From contig NZ_JAAOXD010000003.1 in the NCBI RefSeq assembly GCF_014694315.1, positions 884,985 to 948,984 on the forward strand: a stretch of DNA of 64,000 bases, in the 5' to 3' direction. Position 1 is the stretch's first letter. Every line of letters begins with the position of its first letter. A program made the translations under genes and the position numbers. Under the pieces are notes generated by a model that saw nothing but the letters and a program-made list of their open reading frames with translations, was not told where the DNA came from and ran no database searches. The stretch comes from Arthrobacter ipis (GTDB lineage: Bacteria > Actinomycetota > Actinomycetes > Actinomycetales > Micrococcaceae). Below, piece after piece: positions 36,440 through 44,812 of the stretch.

Positions 36440-38431
36440 CTACCGGGTGGCGAGCACCCCGGTTGCGGTGCCGCCGCGGCTGGACTGGACCAGGACGCTG
36501 GTGATCTGCCGGTTCGGTCCGGGCTTTGCCCGGTAGGACCAGGCGCCGAGGGTGTCCACCTGTGCCGTGCCGATCTTGGTGACGGCCCGGCCGGGCGTGG
36601 TGTCGTAGATGACCACGGTGGTGGCCGGGACCAGGACGGCGGTGTTGCCGGCCAGTGTGGAGGTTCCCGTGACCCGCAGTTCGGTGCCGAGCCGGTGCCG
36701 GGAGCCGGCGACGGCTACGGTGTCCGTTTGGACCGTCAGGTTGACTGTTGCCGGGGCGCTGCCGATGCCGTTCTTGTCCGTGACGACCAGCTGGAGCTGG
36801 ACCGGGTCGTCGGACTTGGCCGTGAGGGGAGCGGTGTCAGTGTTCTTGGCGTAGTACGGGACGGTGACGGTGGGCTTGGCGGTGGTGTCGCTGGAGAAGG
36901 TGACGGTGGGTCCGCTGACCTGGAGCCACTTGTAGCTGGCGGCGCCGGTTGAGGCGCTGCCGTCCAGTTGGACGGTTCCGCCGCGGGTGATGGCGGTTGA
37001 AGCGGCGGTGGCCACCGCCGTCGTCGGCTGTGTTTCGCCTGGGACGGGGCCGGTGCCGTTGCCGGTGTCGACGACGGGACCGGGGTCCGGGGCGGGGGTG
37101 ACCGGGTCCAGCCCGGCCGGCGTTGCTGCGCCGCCGGAGATGGTGACCGGCAGGGTAGCGGTGCCGCCCGCCGCGGTTTTCACGGTGACGGTTGCCGGTG
37201 GGGCCTTCACCGGGAAGGATTTCTCGGCGCCGGTTCCGGTGGCCGATGCTTCCAGGGTTCCGAGCCCGGTGACGGTGAGCGGGTAGCCAACTGTGGAGGT
37301 GGCGCCCACGGTCAGGTTGGTGCCGTCGTAGATGGCTTTGGTGATCATGACCCCGCTGGGTTTGGTGACGTTGATCTGGCTGCTGCTGGCGGGCTTGTCG
37401 CCAATGTTGGTGACCTTGACCGACGTCGGTGCGGTGCCGGTGAACTGGACCCGGGCGTAGTACCGTCCGGTGTCGGGGTCGCTGAGCATGGGGGTGGTTT
37501 CGAAGGCGCCGGCCTGTCCGTCGATCTGGAGTTGGGCGCCGTTGCCGCTGCTGGCGAATACGTCGATCATGTTGCCGTTCAGGACGGCGCTGTCAGTGTT
37601 GACTCCCTGGTTGGTGGAGATCTTGCCCTGCACGGTGAACTGGTCTGTTTCCAGGGCCAGTCCGCCGCCGTTGACGGAGAATTTATTGTAGCCGGTGGGG
37701 CTTCCGGTGACGGTGTGGTCCTGGCCCGGGTCTCCGAGGTAGCCGGCGGGTGCGGCGGGTGCGGCGGCGGGGTCCCATTTGAGGAACGGTCCGATGTTGC
37801 TCTTCAGCGCTGTGCTGAAGTTGCCTGCTGCGGGTGAGATGTCTTCGACGAGCTTGCCGGCTCCCGTGCCGTCGGTGTCGATGGTGATGGTGCCGTAGGG
37901 GTGCCGGAAGGTCAGTGTGGTGTTGGCCGGGGCGCCCTTGACGACGATGCGCTGGCGGCCGAATACGACCTGGTCGCCTTCGGTGACGGTGTTGGCGAAC
38001 GCTGCCTCCAGGCCGAGGACCAGGACGGCCTTGCCCCCGCCGGGGAGGGTCAGTTCGGAGCCGGCGAGCATGTAGAACGCCTCATCCGGGAAGTTGCCCG
38101 GGAATGAGATGGGTGCGGTCTCGTCCGGGATGTCCCCGGGCAGGAAACCGCACAGCGGGTTCTCCGCGTCCAGGCACAGTTCGACGCGCGTTTTGTTGCT
38201 GTCTTCGTACCAGGACGGGAAGCCGTACTCGGTGTTGACGGGTCCGACCGCGGTCAGCTTGTTCAGGTTCGTCTGGGTCACCTGGGTTGCCGCCAGCGAG
38301 GCTCCTGCTCCTGTCGCCGCAAGCAGGACGGCCGTTGCGGCAGCAATGCCGCGGCGGCGGGACGCAGGGCTGGGGCCGCGGTCCCGGGGGGTCAGGCGTT
38401 GGGCTGACAGGAAATGTGGTGTGGATACCAT
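36440..38431 (-). CDS. Large secreted protein of unknown function with PKD-like domain
   Basis: A 663-aa protein with a Tat-like or Sec signal peptide: twin-Arg PASRRRGIAAATAVLLAATGA, predicted cleavage near ASLA-AT (about residue 50). The mature part is Gly/Thr/Pro-rich with beta repeats: an early domain with FPSWYEDSNKTRVELCLDAENPLC (a likely Cys pair, about residues 75-100), a region about 130-470, then a Pro-rich linker (TPAPDPGPVVDTGNGTGPVP). A PKD-like repeat follows (GGTVQLDGSASTGAASYKWLQVSGPTVTF), then a short tail. It is probably a surface or extracellular binding protein; no catalytic motif is seen. The ATG at 38431 has GAGGAG eight bases upstream. Confidence 0.75.
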   Translation of the reverse strand: MVSTPHFLSAQRLTPRDRGPSPASRRRGIAAATAVLLAATGAGASLAATQVTQTNLNKLTAVGPVNTEYGFPSWYEDSNKTRVELCLDAENPLCGFLPGDIPDETAPISFPGNFPDEAFYMLAGSELTLPGGGKAVLVLGLEAAFANTVTEGDQVVFGRQRIVVKGAPANTTLTFRHPYGTITIDTDGTGAGKLVEDISPAAGNFSTALKSNIGPFLKWDPAAAPAAPAGYLGDPGQDHTVTGSPTGYNKFSVNGGGLALETDQFTVQGKISTNQGVNTDSAVLNGNMIDVFASSGNGAQLQIDGQAGAFETTPMLSDPDTGRYYARVQFTGTAPTSVKVTNIGDKPASSSQINVTKPSGVMITKAIYDGTNLTVGATSTVGYPLTVTGLGTLEASATGTGAEKSFPVKAPPATVTVKTAAGGTATLPVTISGGAATPAGLDPVTPAPDPGPVVDTGNGTGPVPGETQPTTAVATAASTAITRGGTVQLDGSASTGAASYKWLQVSGPTVTFSSDTTAKPTVTVPYYAKNTDTAPLTAKSDDPVQLQLVVTDKNGIGSAPATVNLTVQTDTVAVAGSRHRLGTELRVTGTSTLAGNTAVLVPATTVVIYDTTPGRAVTKIGTAQVDTLGAWSYRAKPGPNRQITSVLVQSSRGGTATGVLATR

Positions 38432-38479
38432 TTTTGTCTCCTCGTAAAGACGCTGATGGCATCCACTAAAAATCGTGGG

Positions 38480-38515
38480 GGTTGGAAAAACGTTCGGATT
38501 ACGGGTTGGAAAAAC
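38480..38515 (-). promoter_or_regulatory. Direct repeats upstream of the secreted-protein gene
   Basis: GGTTGGAAAAAC occurs at 38480-38491 and 38504-38515 (plus-strand reading), 24 bases apart and 50-85 bases upstream of the minus-strand start at 38431. The T-rich minus-strand form (GTTTTTCCAACC) sits where -35/activator sites would be. The rest of the non-coding stretch 38432-38835 holds one hairpin (38631-38659) and nothing else recognised. Confidence 0.4.
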
Positions 38516-38630
38516 CTTGGCATTCAAGGTTTCTTCCGGTGGTGTGGGGGGACCCGCGCTGCTCTTGCAGAGACCGTGCTCATGGCCTCCAGGCGGCATG
38601 CGGTGGGCCGCCAAGGCAGGATGCGAAAGA

Positions 38631-38659
38631 ACCCGGCACCGCAGGTTGCGGTGCCGGGT
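38631..38659. terminator. Hairpin in the intergenic region
   Basis: A perfect 13-bp stem (38631-38643 with 38647-38659, arm ACCCGGCACCGCA) with a 3-base loop. On the minus strand it is followed by a short T-rich stretch (TTCTTTC), so it may terminate the DUF4235 gene, although that gene ends 177 bases earlier in the direction of transcription. Confidence 0.55.
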
Positions 38660-38835
38660 CCGGCTGTTTTGAGCCCGGCCGAGGTCATCAGCACTGCCAC
38701 GTTCAGAACGCAAGCAGTATGCCCTGCCGCGCTTGGGGAAACCCGGTCTCGGCCCGGAAGGGGCTGCCGGGCAACCCACCCCGTGTGGGGGACCGCAGCG
38801 TGGTTGGTCTCGACAGGCGCGGCCAGCGGGGAGGC

Positions 38836-39099
38836 CTAGACGATGTCCTGGGTCTTCGCGAAGCGGGTGATGGCCCGCTGGGTGCCCCGGTTGGCCAGCA
38901 CCTGGATGACCGCGCTCACGGAGGCGGAGACGAGGGCGAACGTGAGGGCCGTGCGCAGTGTGGTGGGGACGTCGTCCTTGTCACCCTTGGGGGGCTTCCG
39001 GCCCGTGATTTTTTCCCAGATGGTGTCGACGGCCTTGGTGCCGGCGAACCCTGCCAGCAGGCTGATGCCTGTGCCAAGCAGTTTGATGAAGAAACTCAT
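38836..39099 (-). CDS. DUF4235 membrane protein
   Basis: An 87-aa small membrane protein with two hydrophobic helices (LLGTGISLLAGFAGTKAVD and LRTALTFALVSASVSAVIQVLA) and the family pattern KLLGTG...GFAGTK...W.KITG...P and QVLANRGTQRAI. Its function is unknown. The ATG is at 39099 with AGGAGT upstream. It follows the UPF0303 gene on the same strand, 36 bases away, so they are probably cotranscribed. Confidence 0.88.
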   Translation of the reverse strand: MSFFIKLLGTGISLLAGFAGTKAVDTIWEKITGRKPPKGDKDDVPTTLRTALTFALVSASVSAVIQVLANRGTQRAITRFAKTQDIV

Positions 39100-39135
39100 T
39101 GCGGAACTCCTCGCGTGATGAACACTGGTCTGTCC

Positions 39136-39687
39136 TTAGCCTAGCCGCATGGACCGGTGGATCTCCCGCAACGCCTGCACCACGAGGTCGTGGTCCGCCT
39201 TCTGCGGCAGCCCGGACACGGTGACCACAGCCACCGCCCCCACATCGCGCACATAGACGGGGAAGGCTCCGCCGTGGGCAGCGTAGGTGGACTGGTCAAA
39301 CCAGGCGTTGTCCTCGATCCGTCCGCCGCCGGCCCGGCCGCGCAGTCCCACCAGCAGCGACGGTTCCTCGTAGCGCACTGCAGTCCGCTGCTTGGCCCGC
39401 AACCAGCCTTCGTTGTCCGGGGTGGCCCCCTCGAGCGCCGCATGGAAGAGCACCTGCTCCCCCTTGGTGATATCGATGGCGATGGGCAGGTTCTCCTCCT
39501 TGCCCCGTTCGACCAGTTCCAGGCCCAGCGCCAGCGCATCGTCCTTCGTAAACCTCGGGAACTGCAGTTCAGCGATCTCCCCTTCGATCTGCCCGATCAG
39601 GGCTTCCAAGGCTCCCGCCGGCTGTTCCGCGGATGAATCGGGGTCAAAGGCGGGCAGGGCAGCGGTGCCGGAGTCCTGTTGCGTCAT
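39136..39687 (-). CDS. UPF0303 / heme-degrading-domain protein
   Basis: A 183-aa protein of the UPF0303 (YBR137W/DUF336-like) family. The core (about residues 45-180) shows LPIAIDITKGEQVLFHAALEGATPDN, GGAFPVYVRDVGAVAVVTVSGLPQKADHDLVVQAL and RSMRLG, the GFxHGGAFPV-like turn and SGLPQ.xDH motif of the group. Related domains bind heme or other ligands. The N-terminal 25 residues are acidic and disordered. ATG at 39687. Confidence 0.85.
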   Translation of the reverse strand: MTQQDSGTAALPAFDPDSSAEQPAGALEALIGQIEGEIAELQFPRFTKDDALALGLELVERGKEENLPIAIDITKGEQVLFHAALEGATPDNEGWLRAKQRTAVRYEEPSLLVGLRGRAGGGRIEDNAWFDQSTYAAHGGAFPVYVRDVGAVAVVTVSGLPQKADHDLVVQALREIHRSMRLG

Positions 39688-39813
39688 GGCCCCAATCTAC
39701 TCCGGACCGCTGTCCCGACGCCGCAATGAAAACTCCCGCATTGTGACAGCGGCCCCGGTTTCCGGGCCGGACGCGGTGTAAACTGGATCAGCCCACAAGG
39801 GCAGATTTATCAC

Positions 39814-39938
39814 GACAGGGGAGCGCCGCCGTCGGGATGCAAAGGCAACTGCCAGCGCAACCGCGGAAGGGCGCTGAGAGTGCGGACCGCCGCAGACCCT
39901 CGAACCTGATCCGGCTAGTACCGGCGCAAGGGAGTCGA
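39814..39938 (+). ncRNA. TPP riboswitch (THI element)
   Basis: The conserved blocks GGGGAGC, GCTGAGAGTGCGGACC, GCAGACCCTCGAACCTGATCCGGC and the closing GTACCGGCGCAAGGGAGTC are all present in order, the TPP aptamer. It leads the ykoEDC thiamine-precursor transporter operon. A TANNNT-type box (TAAACT, 39779-39784) upstream could be its -10. The expression platform at 39983-40016 pairs with the SD. Confidence 0.93.
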
Positions 39939-39982
39939 GTTCTCAGAGTGCCCGGCAGCGCGAGGCCCAGCCACCCGCAGCC

Positions 39983-40016
39983 GGGGGAACGCTTTCCCCT
40001 CCTGTTCCCCAGGAGG
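39983..40016 (+). promoter_or_regulatory. Anti-SD / anti-anti-SD hairpins of the TPP switch
   Basis: CCTCCTG (39998-40004) can pair with CAGGAGG (40010-40016), sequestering the ykoE SD. Alternatively GGGGAAC (39984-39990) can pair with GTTCCCC (40004-40010), freeing it. The two structures share 40004 and 40010 and are exclusive, as in translational TPP switches. Confidence 0.6.
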
Positions 40017-40022
40017 ACCATC

Positions 40023-40643
40023 ATGACAACTGCAGCAATCAAGAAGACCAGCTACAGCTGGCGCGTGGCGGACATCGTCGTGGCGGCGCTCATCGCCGTT
40101 GCCGGCGGCGTCATCTTCTGGGCCTGGTCCCAGGGCGCCAACCTCATTTCCACCCCAGTCAACGCCGTCTATCCTCCGCTGACCGGCCTCTACGCCGGCG
40201 GCTGGATGATTCCGGCGGTCCTGGGGATGCTCATCATCCGCAAGCCCGGCGCAGCCCTGTTCTGCGAGGGTGTGGCTGCCACCGGCGAGCTGCTCATGGG
40301 CTCGCAGTACGGCACCACGGTGCTCATTTCGGGAGTTCTGCAGGGCCTGGGGGCGGAGCTTGTGTTCGCCGCCTTCGCATACAAGAAGTTCAACCTGCCC
40401 GCCTCGCTGCTTGCGGGGGCCGGCGCCGGACTGTTCTGCGGGCTCAACGACTCCTTCGCCCCCTGGGGCTGGAACATCGCCTACGCGGCCGGCGACAAAC
40501 TCGCCTACATCGTGTTCTGCGCCATTTCCGGCGCGGTCATCGCGGGCGCCCTGTCCTGGATCGCCGCCCGAGGCCTGGCCAAGACGGGCGTGCTGAGTTC
40601 CTTCGCGTCCCGCAAAGCAGCCACGGAGCCCGTCTTCTCCTAA
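40023..40643 (+). CDS. ykoE: ECF thiamine-precursor transporter, S component
   Basis: YkoE is the substrate-binding membrane component of a thiamine or hydroxymethylpyrimidine transporter. It has 206 aa with about six membrane segments. It contains VADIVVAALIAVAGGVIFWAW, NAVYPPLTGLYAGGWMIPAVLG and FCGLNDSFAPWGWNIAYAAGDKLAY, typical of the family. The ATG at 40023 has AGGAGG ten bases upstream within the riboswitch hairpin. The stop overlaps the next ATG by one base. Confidence 0.93.
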   Translation: MTTAAIKKTSYSWRVADIVVAALIAVAGGVIFWAWSQGANLISTPVNAVYPPLTGLYAGGWMIPAVLGMLIIRKPGAALFCEGVAATGELLMGSQYGTTVLISGVLQGLGAELVFAAFAYKKFNLPASLLAGAGAGLFCGLNDSFAPWGWNIAYAAGDKLAYIVFCAISGAVIAGALSWIAARGLAKTGVLSSFASRKAATEPVFS

Positions 40644-42262
40644 TGCCCGGACACGACGACGCCGGCGTCCGCCCCGCCGCGGTCACCGCCCGCGGCTGGG
40701 GCTGGCGCCACGCCGGCCGCGCCAAACCGGCCGTCCATGCCCTCGACCTGGACATCCGCCCCGGCGAGCGGGTCATGCTGCTGGGCCCTTCCGGAGCGGG
40801 CAAGTCCACGCTGCTTCACGCCCTGGCCGGGGTGCTGGGGGACAGTGACGCGGACGACGCCGGGACACCCGACCGTGAGGACGCGGACGAGAGCGGAGAG
40901 CTGTTCATCGACGGCGCGCCGCCCCGTTCCCGGCGCGGCCGCGCCGGGCTCATGCAGCAGGACCCGGAAACGCAGGTGGTGCTCTCCCGCCTCGGCGACG
41001 ACGTCGCCTTCGGCGCCGAGAATCTGTCAGTGCCCCGCGAGGAGATCTGGCGCCGCGTGCACGAGGCGCTGGACGACGTCGGACTGTCACATCTTCCCCT
41101 GAACCACCCGACGTCGGCCTTGTCCGGCGGCCAGAAGCAGCGCCTGGCGCTCGCCGGCATCCTGGCGATGCGGCCGGGACTTATCCTGCTGGACGAGCCC
41201 ACCGCGAACCTCGACCCGGACGGCGTCCTGGAAGTCCGGGACGCCGTGGGCCGCTGCCTCGACAAGACCGGGGCCACCCTGGTGGTGGTGGAGCACCGGG
41301 TAGCTGCCTGGAAAGACCTGGTGGACCGGATCGTGGTCCTGCAGCCGGGATCCGCCTCGGACGGCGCGGTGCTGATCGACGGGACCCCGGACGAGGTTCT
41401 CGAGCAGGCGCGCGGGATGCTCACTGCCGCCGGCGTCTGGGTCCCCGGCTACGTTCCTGAGACCCGGCGCCGTTCGGCTACCGGCGCTCTGCCGTCCTCT
41501 GGACATAGCACCGGCCAGCTGCTGCTGGCGGCCGAAAACCTTGCCGTGTCGCGGGAGCGTCCACGCCGCCGCGGCTTCCGCTCCGTACCCCCTGAGCCCG
41601 TCCTGCGTGACGTCACAGCGCAGGTCCGGGCGGGCGAGGCGCTGACCGTCACTGGTCCCAACGGTGCCGGCAAGTCCACCTTTGCGCTGACCCTGGCCGG
41701 GCTGTTGCCGCCGGTGGGCGGCAAGGTCTCCGCGACGGTTGAACTGAGCGGCGGAGCCGGAATTGACCCGTACAAGTGGAGGGCCGAGCAGCTGATCGCC
41801 CGGATCGGCACGGTGTTCCAGGAACCCGAACACCAGTTCGTCACCGGCCGCGTCCTGGACGAGCTGCAGTTCGGCCCTCGCCATCTGGGCCACGGCGAAG
41901 AGCGCGTCGACGAGCTGCTGGAGCGGCTGCGCCTCACGCATCTCGTGGACGCGAACCCGTACACTCTCTCCGGCGGGGAGAAACGCAGGCTATCCGTGGC
42001 CACCGTCCTGGCGGCGCACCCGCAGGTGCTGGTGCTGGACGAGCCCACCTTCGGCCAGGACGCCAACACCTGGGCGGAGCTTGCCTCGTTCCTTTCGGAA
42101 CTGCTCGATGCCGGCACGGCCGTGGTGTCGGTGACCCACGATGAGGAGTTCACCCAGGTGCTCGGCGGCACCGAGCTGCGGCTAGGGTCCGGCGGCCGGC
42201 TTCAACCCAGCCCCGCTGAACCCAGACCCGCCGAGCCAACGTCAGAACAGGCTGCAACATGA
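40643..42262 (+). CDS. ykoD: Duplicated ABC ATPase of the thiamine-precursor transporter
   Basis: A 539-aa protein with two ABC ATPase domains in one chain (YkoD type), powering the YkoE/YkoC transporter. Domain one has Walker A GPSGAGKST (about residues 50-58), signature LSGGQKQR and Walker B LILLDEPTANLDP. Domain two has GPNGAGKST, LSGGEKRR and VLVLDEPTFGQD. Each has a switch His (VVEHR; SVTHDEE). The linker (about 255-290) is Arg/Ser-rich. Translation is coupled to both neighbours by overlapping stops and starts. Confidence 0.94.
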   Translation: MPGHDDAGVRPAAVTARGWGWRHAGRAKPAVHALDLDIRPGERVMLLGPSGAGKSTLLHALAGVLGDSDADDAGTPDREDADESGELFIDGAPPRSRRGRAGLMQQDPETQVVLSRLGDDVAFGAENLSVPREEIWRRVHEALDDVGLSHLPLNHPTSALSGGQKQRLALAGILAMRPGLILLDEPTANLDPDGVLEVRDAVGRCLDKTGATLVVVEHRVAAWKDLVDRIVVLQPGSASDGAVLIDGTPDEVLEQARGMLTAAGVWVPGYVPETRRRSATGALPSSGHSTGQLLLAAENLAVSRERPRRRGFRSVPPEPVLRDVTAQVRAGEALTVTGPNGAGKSTFALTLAGLLPPVGGKVSATVELSGGAGIDPYKWRAEQLIARIGTVFQEPEHQFVTGRVLDELQFGPRHLGHGEERVDELLERLRLTHLVDANPYTLSGGEKRRLSVATVLAAHPQVLVLDEPTFGQDANTWAELASFLSELLDAGTAVVSVTHDEEFTQVLGGTELRLGSGGRLQPSPAEPRPAEPTSEQAAT

Positions 42263-43062
42263 GGGAAGCACTGACACTTGCCGGAAACCGGGCGGTGCTG
42301 ACGCGCGCCAATCCGCTGGCCAAGTTTGCCGCGGTCTTCCTGATCACCCTCGTCCTGGCGCTGTCCATCGACTGGATGTCGGCGTCGGTGGCTCTCGCGT
42401 GCGAGCTGCTGGTCTTCCCGCTGGCAGGGCTGACAGCCGCGCTGCTGTGGCAGCGCGGCTGGCCGCTGATCCTTGCGGCCGCCGTGGGCGGCTGGAGCAC
42501 CTCCATCCTGTCGCCGGACAGCGGGAGGCTACTGCTCGACGTCGGCATCTGGTCCATGAGCGAAGGTTCCCTCCAGCTGGGGCTGGGTTTCCTGCTCCGG
42601 GGCCTGGCCATTGCCCTGCCTGCGGTGCTGCTGATGAGCTGCACCGATCCCACCGACCTGGCGGACGCCCTGGCACAGAAGGCGCGGCTGCCGCACCGGT
42701 TTGTGCTCGGGACTTTGGCCGCGATGAGGCTGGTCGGACTGATGGCCGAGGAATGGCAGACCATCGGCATGGCCCGGCGCGCCCGCGGGGTCGGATCGCG
42801 CGGCAACCCGTGGCAACGGATGCGGGCCACCCTGGGGCAGAGCTTCGGCCTCCTGGTCCAGGCCATCCGCCGCGCCACTCGGCTTGCCGTGACCATGGAA
42901 GCCCGCGGGTTCGGGGGCGCCAGCCGGACCTGGGCGCGCGTGTCCACGTACAGTGTGCTGGACGTCTGGGTAGTGCTCGGCGGGGTGCTGATCGCTGCCG
43001 GCGCCGTGGTTGCCGCGCTGTGGGCCGGCACCTGGAACATGGTGTGGCTGGAGGGCTCCTAA
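42259..43062 (+). CDS. ykoC: EcfT-like transmembrane component of the thiamine-precursor transporter
   Basis: A 267-aa membrane protein with about five helices and the EcfT/CbiQ signatures DPTDLADAL and ARGVG/ARGFGG coupling motifs (two Ala-Arg-Gly motifs near RRARGVGSRGNP and MEARGFGGASRT). It links YkoE to the ATPases. It starts with ATGA overlapping the ykoD stop. Its stop overlaps the end of the convergent GNAT gene by four bases. Confidence 0.92.
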   Translation: MREALTLAGNRAVLTRANPLAKFAAVFLITLVLALSIDWMSASVALACELLVFPLAGLTAALLWQRGWPLILAAAVGGWSTSILSPDSGRLLLDVGIWSMSEGSLQLGLGFLLRGLAIALPAVLLMSCTDPTDLADALAQKARLPHRFVLGTLAAMRLVGLMAEEWQTIGMARRARGVGSRGNPWQRMRATLGQSFGLLVQAIRRATRLAVTMEARGFGGASRTWARVSTYSVLDVWVVLGGVLIAAGAVVAALWAGTWNMVWLEGS

Positions 43063-43571
43063 TCCGCCGGGCGCGCCAACCCCGCCGGCCGCGCCATCCG
43101 GACCTCGGCCAGCCCCTCCCAGTCTTCGATCGTGTCCCTGGCGCCGGTGAAGAGGAAGCCGTGGCGCTGGTAGAAGGCCTGGGCACGCGCGTTGTCCTCG
43201 GCGACCCACAGCGCAGCCCCTTCGCTTCCGATGGCAGCCTCGAGCAGCGCCTGGCCGAGGCCCCTGCCATGGTGGGACGCAAGGAGATAGATGCCCCAGA
43301 GCTCGGTCTGCTCCCTCAGCCCTTCTTCGGGCGGAAGCGAGCCGGCAAACCCCACCAGCTTCCCGGCGTCGTCCACTACGAACTGGCGGCCCGCATGCGG
43401 GCCGTCCAGAAGGCGCCGCCACATGGCCAGCCGATCTTCCACGCCTTGCCTTTCCATGAAGCCCGGTGACAGCAGGTGCGCGTAGGTTTCGCGCCAGCAT
43501 TCCAGGTGGAGCCGGGCCAGGGCCGCGGCGTCTTCGGGGGCGGCCTGGCGGACGCTGCAGGTGTGATCCAT
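43059..43571 (-). CDS. GNAT-family N-acetyltransferase
   Basis: A 170-aa acyl-CoA-dependent acetyltransferase. The fold is complete: N-terminal beta-alpha (SVRQAAPEDAAALARLHLECWRETYAHLLS), a central strand (GKLVGFAGSL), motif A with WGIYLLASHHGRGLGQALL (the acetyl-CoA pyrophosphate loop HGRGLG) and ALWVAEDNARAQAFYQRHGF in motif B. The substrate is unknown. ATG at 43571. Its last codons overlap ykoC by four bases (convergent). Confidence 0.93.
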   Translation of the reverse strand: MDHTCSVRQAAPEDAAALARLHLECWRETYAHLLSPGFMERQGVEDRLAMWRRLLDGPHAGRQFVVDDAGKLVGFAGSLPPEEGLREQTELWGIYLLASHHGRGLGQALLEAAIGSEGAALWVAEDNARAQAFYQRHGFLFTGARDTIEDWEGLAEVRMARPAGLARPAD

Positions 43572-43601
43572 GGGGCCGGCTCTAAATGTTCGCGGCCTGC
43601 G

Positions 43602-44573
43602 TCAAGTGCAGGAGTGGTTGTAGTCGAAGCCGTCGGACACGAACTGGGTGAGGACTACTTTGCCGCCCGCCGTAAGGGGCGACGCGGAACAGATGCTCCC
43701 GGCGTCGGCGGCGGTGCGCGCCCCGGCCAGCCAGCTCGGCAGGGAGTAGAGGCTGCTGGCCGAACCGACCTCGCCGACGACCTGTCCCCACTGCCGCGCC
43801 GAGGAGTAGACGCCCACCCTGGCCCCGATGCTGTGGAAAAAATCGGTCATGCCCTCCAGGTCCGCCCGGTTGGCGTTCCTGTCGCCTGACCAGCTGTTGC
43901 CCGTCTCGACATCCAGCCACCAAAGGTACGTTTCAGGGTCGGAGATGGTCCGAAGGTACGCGTCGTCGAAGGCTTTCGCGTACCCGTACATATAGGCGCA
44001 CGCCGCGTCCTCCTTGCCCTGGCAGGTGCCGTAGGGGTTGGTCACGAGCTTGCCGCCGTACTCATTGCTCACGGGCCACCAAGAGCCGCGCAGCCCCGGA
44101 TTCGCGGTGTTCACATAGAGCGCAAGGCGGGGCTGGCCGGTCCCCCCAGCTGCGTCCTCCCCCCAGTCAAGCTGCTGGTGGAGGCAGGGGTTGGTGGTGT
44201 TGGCGCGCCCGTTGTTGACTCCGACAATCGCGAACGCAGGGTCATCGGGCAGTTCGCCGCTGCACTGCGGCCAGGAGACATCGTTGCCCAAGGGGGCCCT
44301 GCCGGACTCAGGCGGCCGTACGGGCTGACCGGCCACCGGCCGTGGGGATTGCGGGAACGCGGGCGGCTGCGCCTGTGCGGCGCCGCTGGAAGTGGCAGAA
44401 GCCTTGGGCGAGGCTTGTGTGACGGTTGATTCGGGTGCCGGCGGAGCGCCGTCGTCGAGCCTCGGTCCCGGGATGAACCCTACGGCTGTAGCCACCACGA
44501 AGGACAGCAGGGCTGAAGCCGGAGGCCCAACGGGGTGTTTCCTGCCCAGCACGGCAAAGCTGAAAATGGACAT
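43602..44573 (-). CDS. Secreted DUF1906/GH25-like domain protein
   Basis: A 323-aa protein with an N-terminal membrane or signal segment (HPVGPPASALLSFVVATAVGFI), a Pro/Ala-rich linker (about residues 40-95) and a C-terminal TIM-barrel-like domain. It holds GNDVSWPQCSGELPDDPAFAIVGVN, ETYLWWLDVETGNSWS and VGVYSSARQWGQVVG, patterns of the glycoside-hydrolase-like DUF1906/GH25 group with an Asp and a DxE pair. It may cleave or bind peptidoglycan or another wall polysaccharide. The ATG at 44573 has GGGAGG five bases upstream; an extension to 44594 is less likely. Confidence 0.8.
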   Translation of the reverse strand: MSIFSFAVLGRKHPVGPPASALLSFVVATAVGFIPGPRLDDGAPPAPESTVTQASPKASATSSGAAQAQPPAFPQSPRPVAGQPVRPPESGRAPLGNDVSWPQCSGELPDDPAFAIVGVNNGRANTTNPCLHQQLDWGEDAAGGTGQPRLALYVNTANPGLRGSWWPVSNEYGGKLVTNPYGTCQGKEDAACAYMYGYAKAFDDAYLRTISDPETYLWWLDVETGNSWSGDRNANRADLEGMTDFFHSIGARVGVYSSARQWGQVVGEVGSASSLYSLPSWLAGARTAADAGSICSASPLTAGGKVVLTQFVSDGFDYNHSCT

Positions 44574-44791
44574 GGCGGCCTCCCATCCCCTCATGGCCGC
44601 AACAGGTACCGCTAGCTTGCTCCCGGATGCGGGACCGGGTCAAGGCCGATGCACGGTCCTTGACCCAGGCTGCACAGGCCATCACAGCTACTGTCACACG
44701 GACGGAGCCCCGTTATCGAATGCTTATGCGTGTAACGGGTATATCACGGGTCGTGTGACCCTTCCAAAGGCACACGACGCAAAAATAGCTC

Positions 44792-44802
44792 ATATCTGAT
44801 AT
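44792..44802 (+). promoter_or_regulatory. Palindrome over the -10 region of the HTH-MurA gene
   Basis: ATATCTGATAT (perfect, 5-1-5) overlaps a TANNNT-type box TATATT (44800-44805) that ends seven bases before the predicted leaderless start. No SD precedes the ATG at 44813. It may be the operator of the protein's own N-terminal HTH domain (inference). Confidence 0.4.
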
Positions 44803-44812
44803 ATTTTTCTCC

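Noticed and set aside
38432..38835. A c-di-AMP or cobalamin riboswitch upstream of the secreted-protein gene
   Set aside because: I compared the conserved blocks from memory and found neither. Only the direct repeats and one hairpin stand out.
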